In this document: one piece after another, positions 1-10,359 of the stretch | How positions within the stretch are numbered: the first letter of the stretch is position 1 | Layout: each line of letters opens with the position of its first letter | From: Geosiphon pyriformis | Lineage: Eukaryota; Glomeromycota; Glomeromycetes; Archaeosporales; Geosiphonaceae | DNA length: 64,000 bases | Reading direction: 5' to 3' | Assembly: GCA_016748015.1 (NCBI GenBank) | Contig: JAAOMT010000776.1 | Span: 141,859 to 205,858 of the forward strand | Notes under the pieces: model-generated | The model's database searches: none | The model's input: only the letters and a program-made list of their open reading frames with translations | Told to the model about the DNA's origin: nothing | Program-made: the position numbers and the translations under genes

Positions 1-1
1 T

Positions 2-838
2 GGTCCAAGAGCAGGAAATCCAGGTTATGGTCATTCATCGTTACTACCACCAACCTCGTCATTATCACCTCATTATGGAGCAAATGCTGCTGGTCAGCGT
101 CAACCATATCAGCCAACAAATCGTTATAGTAATTCATCTTTACATTCAGATGTAAATCGTTTAAATCCTGCGTATACAATCAATGGATATCAAGGACATA
201 TACAATCAGGAATACAAAATCATCAAATGGGAATGAATTCTGTACCTCCGAGACGTAATTATAATAATCTGAATCTTGTACAAGCAGCGGCAATGAACAA
301 CTCCACTATTACATCTACTTATAATGATAATAAATCTTCACCATCGGATTATGAAAATGAAGGCAAAAATACAGAAGACTTAAGTTCAGATGATGATGAT
401 GACGGGCCTCCAAAACCACCAAGTGAAACTAATTCTATTACTCCGGTTTTAGCCCAATATAAGAAAAAAGATTCTTCATCTGGTAAACATGGGTCATCTC
501 ATTTATCAGTAGATGTAGCATATCAATTGCGATCTCAGCCAAATCGATCTAGTAAAAACAATTCATATAACAATAATAATCAATATTTAAATCGCCATAA
601 TCAATATGATTATCTAATACAACCATCACGATCAGAATCAACCACCTCATCAATAGGATCTAACGGATCAGCTGTAAGATTGAATCGTGGTGTTGGTAGC
701 GGGGCTAGTAATTCAACCCCCTCCGTTTCTGTTCGATATCAACACGAACAATACCCTCGATATGATAATAATAATGATAATAATAACTATTATGGCGCAA
801 AAGCTTCCAATCAAAGAGCTAGAGATGGTGGTTATTAA
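2..838 (+). CDS. 3' end of a host gene: Ser/Asn/Tyr-rich disordered protein (partial)
   Basis: The frame is open from the left edge of the window to a TAA at 836-838, so this is the C-terminal 278 residues of a longer protein. The visible part has no recognisable fold. It is rich in Asn, Ser, Tyr, Gln and Pro, with an acidic patch of five Asp (SSDDDDDGPPKPP), Asn runs near the C-terminus and an end reading RARDGGY. Codon use is balanced and CpG is present, unlike the transposon DNA that follows, which supports a live host gene. No intron is evident. Such a tail could belong to a regulatory or scaffold protein; the product cannot be named because the folded part lies outside the window. Confidence 0.8.
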   Translation, partial: GPRAGNPGYGHSSLLPPTSSLSPHYGANAAGQRQPYQPTNRYSNSSLHSDVNRLNPAYTINGYQGHIQSGIQNHQMGMNSVPPRRNYNNLNLVQAAAMNNSTITSTYNDNKSSPSDYENEGKNTEDLSSDDDDDGPPKPPSETNSITPVLAQYKKKDSSSGKHGSSHLSVDVAYQLRSQPNRSSKNNSYNNNNQYLNRHNQYDYLIQPSRSESTTSSIGSNGSAVRLNRGVGSGASNSTPSVSVRYQHEQYPRYDNNNDNNNYYGAKASNQRARDGGY

Positions 839-2459
839 TCGTTAAATCATTAAAAAAAATCATTCAAAGACTATTTATAATCACATTTGTTTATAGCATA
901 CCAATACACCGAATTCTCAAAAATTTTCATATTTCAACTCAGCCATTTATTCACCTAAAAGCAATTACATTGTTTCCAGAATTTTCGATTTTGGAATTGA
1001 TAACAGAGATTCATTAAAAATCTTCAATTTTTTCATCCCACTTTTTTGTACTTTTACAATTATTATATTATTATTATTATTATTATTATTTCAACTGCCT
1101 ATTTTTAATATACATATAGAATAACATTTTGTAATTCTAGCATCTGGATTGTTGAGATTTCAAAACTTTGTATCTTTAATATTTGCATTTGAAACTATAT
1201 ATAAAATCATGACCACTGATAATTCCAAGTGTTAAATCATTATGATCGAAAATATACATTATCTTTTTGCCCACTTAAGATTTCCAGATTTGCTGAACGA
1301 AAATAACGAAAATAGAAACCGTTCGTTGTTTATTATAATAATTAATAATGATATTTGTTTTTTGTTTATTTAAGTTTTTATGAAAAATATATATTTAGTA
1401 AAATTAAATTATAATACTAAACATAATAACTTTAATAAATAAAACAATTAATATTAATAATGTGTTAGTTTATTTTAAACATCTATTAAATGAATATAAT
1501 ATAAAATTTCAAGCAAAATAAGAATTTTATTATTATTATTAATTTAATGAATGCAGCCCAACTATTACCTATTACAGTACAATTATAAAAGATTCCAAAA
1601 TAAGTATGATTCATGTCTTTTTTACACGTGACCAGCCACTTGAGCCAACTCTTACATATTATTAAAACAAGACCAAAACTAACAAACTGACTTTACAAAT
1701 TCTGTTAAATTACAAATATCTACTAAAATTAAAACATTATTAAAAATTAAATCTTTTTTTTTATAATAAGCTTTTAATTTTGAATTTAAAAATTAAATCT
1801 TTATTTTATAATATATAGTCATATTATAAATATTTTTTAATAAAAGTAACTTAAAAAACCAGTTATTAAAAACAAAATTCTTGACAATAATTATATAAAT
1901 ATAAATCTTATATGATAATATTATATAGTAATTAAAAAACAAATAAGTATATAAACAATTTATTAAACAAAATAATCAACTTATTAAAATATTTATTAAT
2001 ACTAATTTTTTTATAATAAAATTAAAAATACAATAATAAATACAATTTACAGTTAAATAACTAAAATTATAAAGTTTTTTTTTATAATAATTAGTAATTT
2101 TCTGTAAAATATCTTTATAAAATAAGTACAAAAATTAATAATATTGTAATTTAACAAACCAAACTTCAAATATTTATGAAAAACTTTTTTTTTTTCTTTA
2201 TTTCAAATTCTCAAAAAAAGTCTGCTTTTTAAAAAAGTTTTTTAGTTTTTTAGTTTTTTCTGTCATATTATTTTTTAATATTCAATTAAATACTTCAAAA
2301 CTTTTTTTGTTTAATAACAAACTAGTTATTAACATTAATAATTTAATCATGAAAAAAACTGCCAAAAGCTTTGGTTTAAATTTGAACAAAGAGTTTTTGT
2401 TTTTAAAAAATAATAAAAAGGATTAAAAGTCTAAAAATCTGTCAAATCAAAAAGTATGG
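839..2459. other. Non-coding 3' flank and AT-rich intergenic DNA
   Basis: No convincing coding frame or transposon domain was seen. The first several hundred bases should include the 3' UTR of the gene ending at 838; AATAAA-like hexamers occur near 1435-1440. An (ATT)n microsatellite of about eight units lies at 1066-1090. From about 1700 the DNA becomes extremely AT-rich with poly-A and poly-T runs. I recognise no repeat family until the LTR at 2460. Confidence 0.6.
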
Positions 2460-3322
2460 TGTTAGAAATGATTATTTGGGGTCTTAAATCAAATAACAAA
2501 CTCATAACTTAATGCTTAATAGTTGTTATGATTGGTAATATCTAAAGATTTTGTATCTAAAAGTTTTGGTTGAGTTCTTTATATAATAGACAGAGATTCA
2601 AGTGTTGTAATCCATAGCTTCTCAATATTGCAATTCTATCAAATTTTTTTCTTAACATGATGGCCAGTAATTTTCTTAGTAAGCTATTCTCAATTGAGTG
2701 TTTTACTCTTATTTCTGGGTCTTTTACCAATCACTTTGATGTCAATAACTCCATGTATTGATCTTTAATTAATTAGTAAATAACAAAAAAAACCAAAGAA
2801 AAGAAAAAAAATAAAAGAAAAATAAAAAAATTAAGCCAAGACAAGTAATATTAGTATCTCATCAATAATTGTAATCAAGAGCTATTGTTCTAATATGGTC
2901 AAGTATTGGCAGTTATTAACATAAAATATTAATAGTTAGAGTTTAATAAATGTTTCTCAATCCAATGATAACAACATAAATTGGATGTGAATAAGTATTT
3001 TTATTGATATTTTAATAATTTCACTTTAGTGGATATGAACTATCCTTGAAGTAATTAATGAACAAATAAGAAAAAAAGTCTAAAACTAAAAGATCTGTTT
3101 TTTCTGCTTCTAATTCTACTTCTATATATACATAATTTTTTTTATACAAGAAATTCTTTTTCTTTGCTAGATTTTCTACAAAATTCTTAATTTCTTGAGA
3201 AATCCTCAACTTTTCTGAAATATCTTAAATTTTTTAAATAATTCTGGATTTTCTGAAACATTCAGGATTTTTTAAAAATTCTTTTTCTTTTCTTCTATTC
3301 TAATTGGCTAATTTATAATCAT
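2460..3322 (-). repeat. Solo LTR of Gypsy family A, truncated
   Basis: The sequence runs collinear with the two LTRs of element A (24670-25547 and 33762-34671), from the TGTTA terminus at 2460 through shared blocks such as the GGCCAGTAAT segment near 2665 and the AATTGGCTAATTT block near 3303. The last ~45 bases and the expected TAACA end are missing, so it is cut off on the right where LINE sequence begins. No internal region adjoins it. The 62-codon minus-strand frame at 3021-3209 lies inside it and is not a gene. Confidence 0.75.
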
Positions 3323-4990
3323 GTGTTTTTTTTTCGATTATGTATTATTTTTCTCTTTTCTAAGTGTAATAATGGATATAAAAAAAATATATTTGGTAAA
3401 AAAAATTAGTATTAACAATAGTAGTAAAAATAAAATTAATAGTAGAAATATTAATAATACTTTAAAAAAACTAAAAATTGTAATCAAATATGTTTTGGAA
3501 AAACTTCTAAGCAAAATTAATTTTTTTGATAACAATAATAATATTAAAAAAGCCATTTCTTTTTTACTTTCTTCTTTTTTTAAGAATCTAATTCAAGTTT
3601 TAATTAAGAAATTTTTTATTTTAAATATTAATTTTAATAGTATAGTAAAAAAGTTTTTTCAAAAAAAATTGAAAATAATTAGAAAGTTACTTATTAAAAT
3701 CAATAATTTTAAGAACAAAGTTTTTATTCTCTTAAAATTTACTGAGATTATTGGTGTATTATTTACTTTCAAATAAAGTTTAATATAAACTATAAAAAAA
3801 GCAAATATTATGAACATTTTAGTAAACACTAATCTCAAAAAATTGACTGGACATTTAGATTAGACTGTAATTATTAAAAAAATTTTAGTGAAAACATTTA
3901 TAAAAACTGTATATATTGTGTTGTTTAGATTTGGAATTATTAAGTTAATTAAAATACAATTAATAAAACTATAACAAAAAATAATTATAAAATTTAAGCA
4001 ATCAAGTTATATTAATCTAACTATAATAAAATAGTTTATCTTAATTAAGAAAGACATTGTGTAAATTATTAAGACTAATAAAAATAAAGAAACATAAAAT
4101 ACAAAAGATTATAATAAAATACTGTTCTATACTCTTTTTATAAAAACAAATATTCATGATTTTTAGAACTTTTTAAGTTCTATTGATGAGAAAATCTGTA
4201 TTATAAATTGTTATCCAATTATATATATCTAAAGCCAAATGTATTGTAATTTGTTTCAATTTAAAGTTTTTATTAAATACTGCTATAAAAATTACACCAG
4301 TGTTAAAAAAAGTTAATTTGTATTAGTTTTGCTTAAACTTAGCCAAGTATACCAAATATAAGAAATTAAGTTACATATTAGTTGGCTGTATTGCTAATAA
4401 AAAAGATTTTCTGATTGGTTCTCTTTATAAAATCTTGTTAATATTGAATAAAAACAGATTTACTATTATTTAGATTAAACAATTAGTCTTTATTATTTAT
4501 TTAGTTTTTTTTAATAGTGTATTTTAAACAAAGGTTGTTAGTAATTTTTTATTTTTTTGTGTAATAAGTTCTCAAAAATTGGCTTTTTTTAAAAGTAAAA
4601 CCTTTTTTATCAATTATATTAAAAATAAATAATAGATTTATCATTCTTAAATACAGTTTTGCCAATCTTACAAAACAAGTTGATATGCTGATTAAGAAGT
4701 TGAATGCATTTAAATTAACAGTTTTTTAGCTTAGTTTTAAATATTAATTGTTAGTAATTTTTTTACTACAGAATTAAAGAATAAGTATAATAATAAGTGA
4801 AAATTTAAATGTGGCTATTGATAATAAAGCTGTTGTAAAAGCAATATCTTCAAATTTATTAAGTTTTTTAAGATTAAAAAATAACATGAAAAATTTGTCA
4901 AATATGATTTTGGGTCTTTTGATTAAAGTAAACAATCTTAGATTAGACTTAGACTCTTATTTTTTTCAATAATCAGTTTTGTTTGAAAAG
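3323..4990 (+). pseudogene. LINE ORF1 relic (RRM-like segment plus zinc-knuckle remnant)
   Basis: A 151-codon frame (3321-3776) ends in a segment alignable with the ORF1 of the 46-kb LINE (pattern K-F-INxxxV...IRK...F..II...FT). It continues after a stop as a segment matching the RRM-like part, for example FGIIKLIKIQLIKL at about 3940, the counterpart of KIASIKMQLIGLWQK at 47.15 kb. A zinc knuckle with Cys changed to Tyr lies near 4340-4400. The high Lys/Asn/Ile content of the first frame is what G-to-A change of an acidic, Glu-rich ORF would give. ORF1 proteins of LINEs bind the element RNA; this copy cannot make one. Confidence 0.6.
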
Positions 4991-4999
4991 TTGTTATAT

Positions 5000-7900
5000 A
5001 TAATATTAAAAAAATAAACAATATAACTAAACAAAAAAACATTGTTTGTTAACATATAAAGTTTGGTAATGTAATTTCTATTATTATAAAAACAAAATTA
5101 AAATTTAACATTAGACTGTAGATTATAAATAAATTTAATAGAATTTATATTTTTGTATCTAGTATTATTTATAGAAATAGAAATTATAATAGATAGAAAA
5201 TAGCCAATCAAAAAAGAGTATAGTAAATAGAAGAATTCTGGAATTTTTCTTAAAAAATTGCAAGATTTTAGAATTCCAAAATTCTTTTTAAAAGAATTAA
5301 AAAATTTTAAGGAATCTTATATAACACAAATTATGTATATATAGTGAAAGTATTAGAAACAGAAAAAATAATTCAGATTCAAATATAAAACAATAGGTAA
5401 AAACAAGTAATTATTTAATACTTTTCTTTTTAAAAAATAACTTAAAGTGAAATCATATTTATATTAATAAAATATCTATTATTATTCAAATCTATATTAT
5501 TATTACTTAATTAAAAAATATTAATCACTTCTATACTATCAATACTTTATGATAATAGAATTCAATACTTTATGATAAAAGAATTCAATACTTAATCATA
5601 CTGAATTAATTGCTCTTAATTATAACTTTTAACAAAATACTAATTTTTTATTTTATTTTATTTTTTTTATTAATTAAAAGAATTAAGCACCAAATAATTG
5701 ATGTTAAGAATAGTTTGGTAAAAAATCTAGAAAACAAGAATAGAAAACTTAAAGATAGCTTACCAAAAGATTATGACTGCCAAAATAAACTGGCTATTAC
5801 ACTAAAGAAAAAAATTCATAGAAAAAACATAAATTGAATTTTTGTTTATCATATAAAAAACTTAACCAAAATTTTTAAACTCCAAAATCTTTAGAAATTA
5901 CTATTATCTATAGCTATTAAGTACCAAGTTACAGATTTGTTATTTGTTCTAATATTCCAAATAATTACTTGTAATATTGGTTTGAATAAAAGCTTTTTAG
6001 TATTAATATAATCATTATTATAAATGGCTTTTTAACTTAACATATTTTAAAGATAAAAAAAGTTTTAGACTAGGTTATTTTAGTATATTTTTTGTTTAAA
6101 AGTAAACTTTTAATGACTATTTTAGATTTGTATGTTGGTGTTTCTGCTAAAATTAGATTTAATCAAGCATTAAAAATTAATTTTTTTAGTATTAAGATGA
6201 TTAACTCCAGCTTTTTTATAGTTTTGGGTAAAAATTTCAATAAAAATAATTTTAAAAAAAGTACAAGTTTCAAGTTTTGTTTGGAATTGGGCTTAGCCAA
6301 TTTTTTTAGTGATTATTTATTAATTAAAACTTTTATTTAAAACAACTTTAAAGAAGTTAAGAAAATTATTGCTTATGTTTTTGTAAGTAAAATTTTGTAA
6401 TTTGCTATTGCTGGTTATAAGATCGACTTTGTGTTTAACTTTTTTAATACTAATTATAAGATGGTTTTGGTTTCAATTAGTTTAAAAAAATTTTTGAATG
6501 TTTATTTAAATAACATATATAAGTAGACTAATAAAAATTGTTAGAAACTTAAGATAAAAAATACCAATAAGTTTAAGTAAAGCTTTAAAAAACACTTTTT
6601 TGCTAAGTTTTTAATAGAGTTGAATGAGTTTATAAATGCTTAAGATTTTGATAATTTAGATATTATGTAGAAAATACTAAAAAAAATAATAATGAATTTA
6701 ATAGATAAAATGTTTTCTAAATATTGATTTAATAAATTTGTTTGTTCAAAAAACAAATAGTTTTCAAAGTTTTTTAAGTTGGAACTACTAATTTTTAAGA
6801 TTGTAAAAAAATTGAGTTTAATAACAGATTTGAGTTTAATTATCTTATTAAGATTTAATTAACTATTAATAAAGTAAAGATTTTTAGAGTTAATAATATG
6901 ATTAATAAAAATACGAGTTCTGTATATATAATTTAACATTTGTCAAAGATTAAAAAAGTTATTATAAGTTCAAATACTATAAGTTTGAAATGGCCAAAAA
7001 TACATTTATCAAAAAAACAATTAAAAAGTACATAGAAAATTTTAATTCAAATAAAGAAAACATAATAAGAAGTATTTTAAAGTAGGTATTTTAAAAGATA
7101 ATTCTGAATTATTTAGTAGTTGAAAAAAAGTTGGTTTTAAAGCCATAAAATTATAGTAAAATAGATAAAAAAATATTAGGTGTTTTTAGTTTTATCTGAT
7201 TTGTGGTCTTACCAGTATGTATTTTTGAACTATTTAAATAAAAGCATTTTTTTTGGTATAATAAATGTAATCAGCATAGAAAAATTGATTCTAATAATTA
7301 ATAGTCTGTTTAATAGCAAAGCTGCTAATTTTTTTGGCATTTTTAATAAACTTTAAAAACATTGTAATAACATGGTATTAGAATGCTTATTGAATTTAAT
7401 AAATACTTATTTAACTCTTAGTAATATCCCAGTTTTTTTAAAAAAAGTGTGAGTTTTTAATCTTTAAGTCTTATGATTAAGATGGCATTTTAACAAATAT
7501 ATAATCTATAACACTAATTAAAATAACTAAAAAATTTTGTTTAAGATTTTGTCTGCTTATAATAAATTTGGTATTTTTTATAGCAATAATTTCTCAGTTT
7601 TAAAGAGTATTTTAATTCAATTTTTTGTGTTTGCTGTAGGTTTAATTATAAAAAATATTTTAAAAAAAGACCAAAAGCTTTAGTTGGTTTTATAAAATAT
7701 ATACAAAACATATAATTTAATTAAATAGTATTATTTAGAAGCTAGTTTAAAATATATTAAGATATATAACAAGTTTATTAAGCTCTTTAGTAAGATATAT
7801 AAGGACAAAATTAAAAAATAATAACTAATTTTGGCCTTTTAAATAGTAATAAAGTACATAATAAACTGGATTAAAATAAAGTCTTATTACTTCTTTAAAA

Positions 7901-9348
7901 AATTTTTTATAATTTTTTATTATATAAGATAAAAAGACATAAATATTCGTGCAAATATTAAATTAATACTAATTTTTTGGCAAAAATGGACAAAGTGAAA
8001 GTTAGTAGAAAAAAAACTTTTTTTTTTGTTACAAATATTTTTGTTAATAATATAATTTAAATAAGAAATAGTTAAGCTTTAATACAGCATATTTTGGATA
8101 TAACTAGTTAATTTTTTAAGATTAATAATATTTTTATTAACAATTACAAACAATTGTAATTTTTATTAACTAAAGAGTTGTGAATATTTTTTTGTATATT
8201 AGTGATTAGCCAATTTTTATTGTCAAGTATGACAAATTTTATAAATATTTAAGAATTTTTTTGTTAATAAAAGATATGTTTAAGCTAAATTTTGTTAAGA
8301 TATACTTAAATGTTAAATTTTTTTTAAATATAGTGTTCAAGAAAATATTGTTAAATAAACAGTTTTTTTATTTAGTTTTAATAATCTTATAGTCTATACT
8401 TAATTATTAAATACAATTCAGTTTTGTGTCTAAAAATATGTGTTAAAAATAAGATATTATAATTAGAAAAGAACTTAAATTCAAGATTAATTTGCCAAAA
8501 AACTTTTTTAATGAAATCTTATATTACTTATCTCTATATAAATTAAAATTTTTTAAGCAAATATAAGCAGAAAGCAAAGTAACTTTAATAGTTAGGTTTT
8601 TTAATATAATGAAAATTTTTAGTCATCTGTTTAAATACAGTTTTTTGAACTTATAAATTACAAATTAAATGTTAATAAATCTGTTATAATATTTAGTTAA
8701 ATTAAAAGTTAACTTTATAAATAATTTTTTGGCAAACATAATAAAAATTATTTTAACCATTAAAGTTTTTTTGGCAAATAACTTGTCTAATGTATTTTGT
8801 TTTTCTGGCCACTTTTTAATATTTGAAATACTAAAAGACTCTTATTATTTTGATGTAATTTGCTTTTTAAAGCATTTGAACATTGTTTTTGGGAATAGAT
8901 TGTTAAATAAGTATAAATTGATTATAAATTAAAAGATTTTTTATTATTAAAAAAGATTAAATCCAAAAGATCTAATACTAGTATGATTTATAAAGACTTT
9001 AGTTTACATAAATAATTATTTTGTTAAATTTAATAAGATTACTTTCAATTTTGGTTGTTCAAATCTATTTTGCTTAAAAAAATTTTTGAATGTTTAAAAG
9101 TATTTACATAGATTGTAAACAGAAGCAATAAATATATATACTAATAATTTATTGAAGAACTTAAATACTGTAAAAATAGTTGATAGAATAACAGCTTATT
9201 TTTTTAATATTAAGATGGATGTTGGTATTAAGATTTATAAATTGTTGTTATTAATAATATCAAAGTTGCAGACAATTGCCTTGGCATTGAAATGTGTTTT
9301 TTTTTGTTTAATAGTTCTGTATACAAATAGCCAAGTTGCTATAAATGC
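5000..9348 (+). pseudogene. LINE ORF2 relic: endonuclease, reverse transcriptase, RNase H
   Basis: The endonuclease segment at 6092-6340 retains IILG-like core sequence (SSFFIVLGKNFNKNN) matching SSFIILGGNFNED of the 46-kb LINE. Around 7640-7800 a stretch reading with stops (ILKKDQKL, then KFIKLFSKIY) matches its RT. The RNase H piece at 9152-9358 keeps QTIALALKC and SQVAINA, matching QAIALALEC and SQAALDA. The frame is broken by many stops and by the solo LTR. Function is inferred from the better copy; none is retained. Confidence 0.7.
5161..5976 (+). repeat. Solo LTR-A inserted in the LINE endonuclease
   Basis: About 815 bp matching the reverse complement of the element A LTRs. It starts in a TGTTATTACTC-like end (now TAGTATTATTT) and finishes in TGTAATA at 5976 (TGTAACA in A). 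LINE endonuclease sequence stops just before it and resumes after it at about 6000, showing insertion into an existing LINE. The same repeat recurs at 11747-12521 in the same orientation. The frame at 5610-5837 is LTR sequence, not a gene. Confidence 0.75.
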
Positions 9349-10339
9349 TGTTATTTAAGTAAAAAAGCCAATTTAAAAGCTATTAAAAAAATGTGATAAT
9401 ACAAAATAACATAAAATAATATATAATAATTCAGGATAATACAAGATAATACACAATAATATAAAATAATACAAAAAAATTAATTATAATATAAAGTAAC
9501 TAGTTATAATGTAAAATAAAAAAGCAATAACAAAAATAGTAAATAATAGCTAATAATAATAAACAATCAAAAGCAATTTTGTAAAATTAAAAAATATGTA
9601 TAAAAACAAGTAGTTTTAGCAAATAGAAAAAAAAACACAAGACAAAAACTTTTTTTTTAAATAATATCTTATTTCTAAACTTAAAAAAAATCTTTTTATC
9701 TTATTTTTTCTATATTTTTTTACTATTTATTTAATAAAATATTATTCAATTTTATTGTATATAATCTCAAAATTTGTATTGTTATAATTAAATTAATCAT
9801 ATTTTTTATCTTTATTTCAGATCAGATATTATTAGCATAAACAACTTTAAAATTCTAATAACTTAAATTAATCATTTTTAATTATAACAATTAATAATAT
9901 TAATTTCTTTTTTTTCTTTTTTTTTCTTATTTTTTTTTTCTTGATTTTTTTTTTGGTAAAGCAGTAATATTAAAAAAATCAACTGTCTGAAAATAAACTT
10001 TGTAATAATCTGATAAAAAAAAAGCTCTCTTTAAGTTTGAATATTAATTTTATCTTGTTAGTTTATCAAAAAAATAAAAAGACAACACCAAATTTTAGTA
10101 ACTGTGCTTAATTAGCTAAAAAAATAGCTTATATATACTAAACTACAGACAATTAAACCACCTTTTTGTGTTTTATAACCAAAAAATTCTACAAATAAAT
10201 TTATATTTATTAAAAATTTTTAAAGACTAATAATTTTGATTTATTACTTGTGTAAACAAAAAAAAACTTCTCAAGTTTTTTTACTCAAATAGAGAGCACT
10301 AAATATTACTATCTTATTTTATCAAGTTTATTTATAATA
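9349..10339 (+). repeat. 5' LTR of Gypsy element C
   Basis: 991 bp running from TGTTATTTAAG to TATAATA (the decayed form of a TG...CA LTR). It aligns along its length with the reverse complement of 57284-58319, including the TTCTTTTTT-rich block near 9900-9960 and the segment CAACTGTCTGAAAATA at about 9980. Two bases after its end comes a PBS-like sequence, which fixes this as a 5' LTR. Confidence 0.75.
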
Positions 10340-10341
10340 TT

Positions 10342-10357
10342 TGGTGCTCTTTATAAA
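10342..10357 (+). other. Primer-binding site of element C
   Basis: TGGTGCTCTTTATAAA begins two bases after the LTR. TGGTGC is the complement of a tRNA 3' end (GCACCA). It differs from the element B site TGGTGCTCTCTATAAG by only two C/T or G/A changes. Confidence 0.7.
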
Positions 10358-10359
10358 AT

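Larger units (their letters stand above)
3323..9348 (+). mobile_element. Decayed LINE retrotransposon, same superfamily as the 46-53 kb copy
   Basis: Fragments of the same two-ORF LINE that is much better preserved at 46144-53030 occur in the same order and at nearly the same spacing: ORF1 RRM-like and zinc-knuckle segments (3.7-4.4 kb), endonuclease (5.0-5.16 and 6.0-6.5 kb), RT (about 7.6-7.8 kb) and RNase H (9.15-9.35 kb). A solo LTR-A at 5161-5976 splits the endonuclease. The 3' end is lost where the LTR of element C starts at 9349. Stops are dense in every frame and C/G content is very low, so it is an old, dead copy. Confidence 0.8.

Noticed and set aside
3338-3556. Hydrophobic 72-codon minus-strand frame
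   Set aside because: Antisense of the LINE ORF1 relic; Leu/Ile/Phe runs are complements of Lys/Asn codons.
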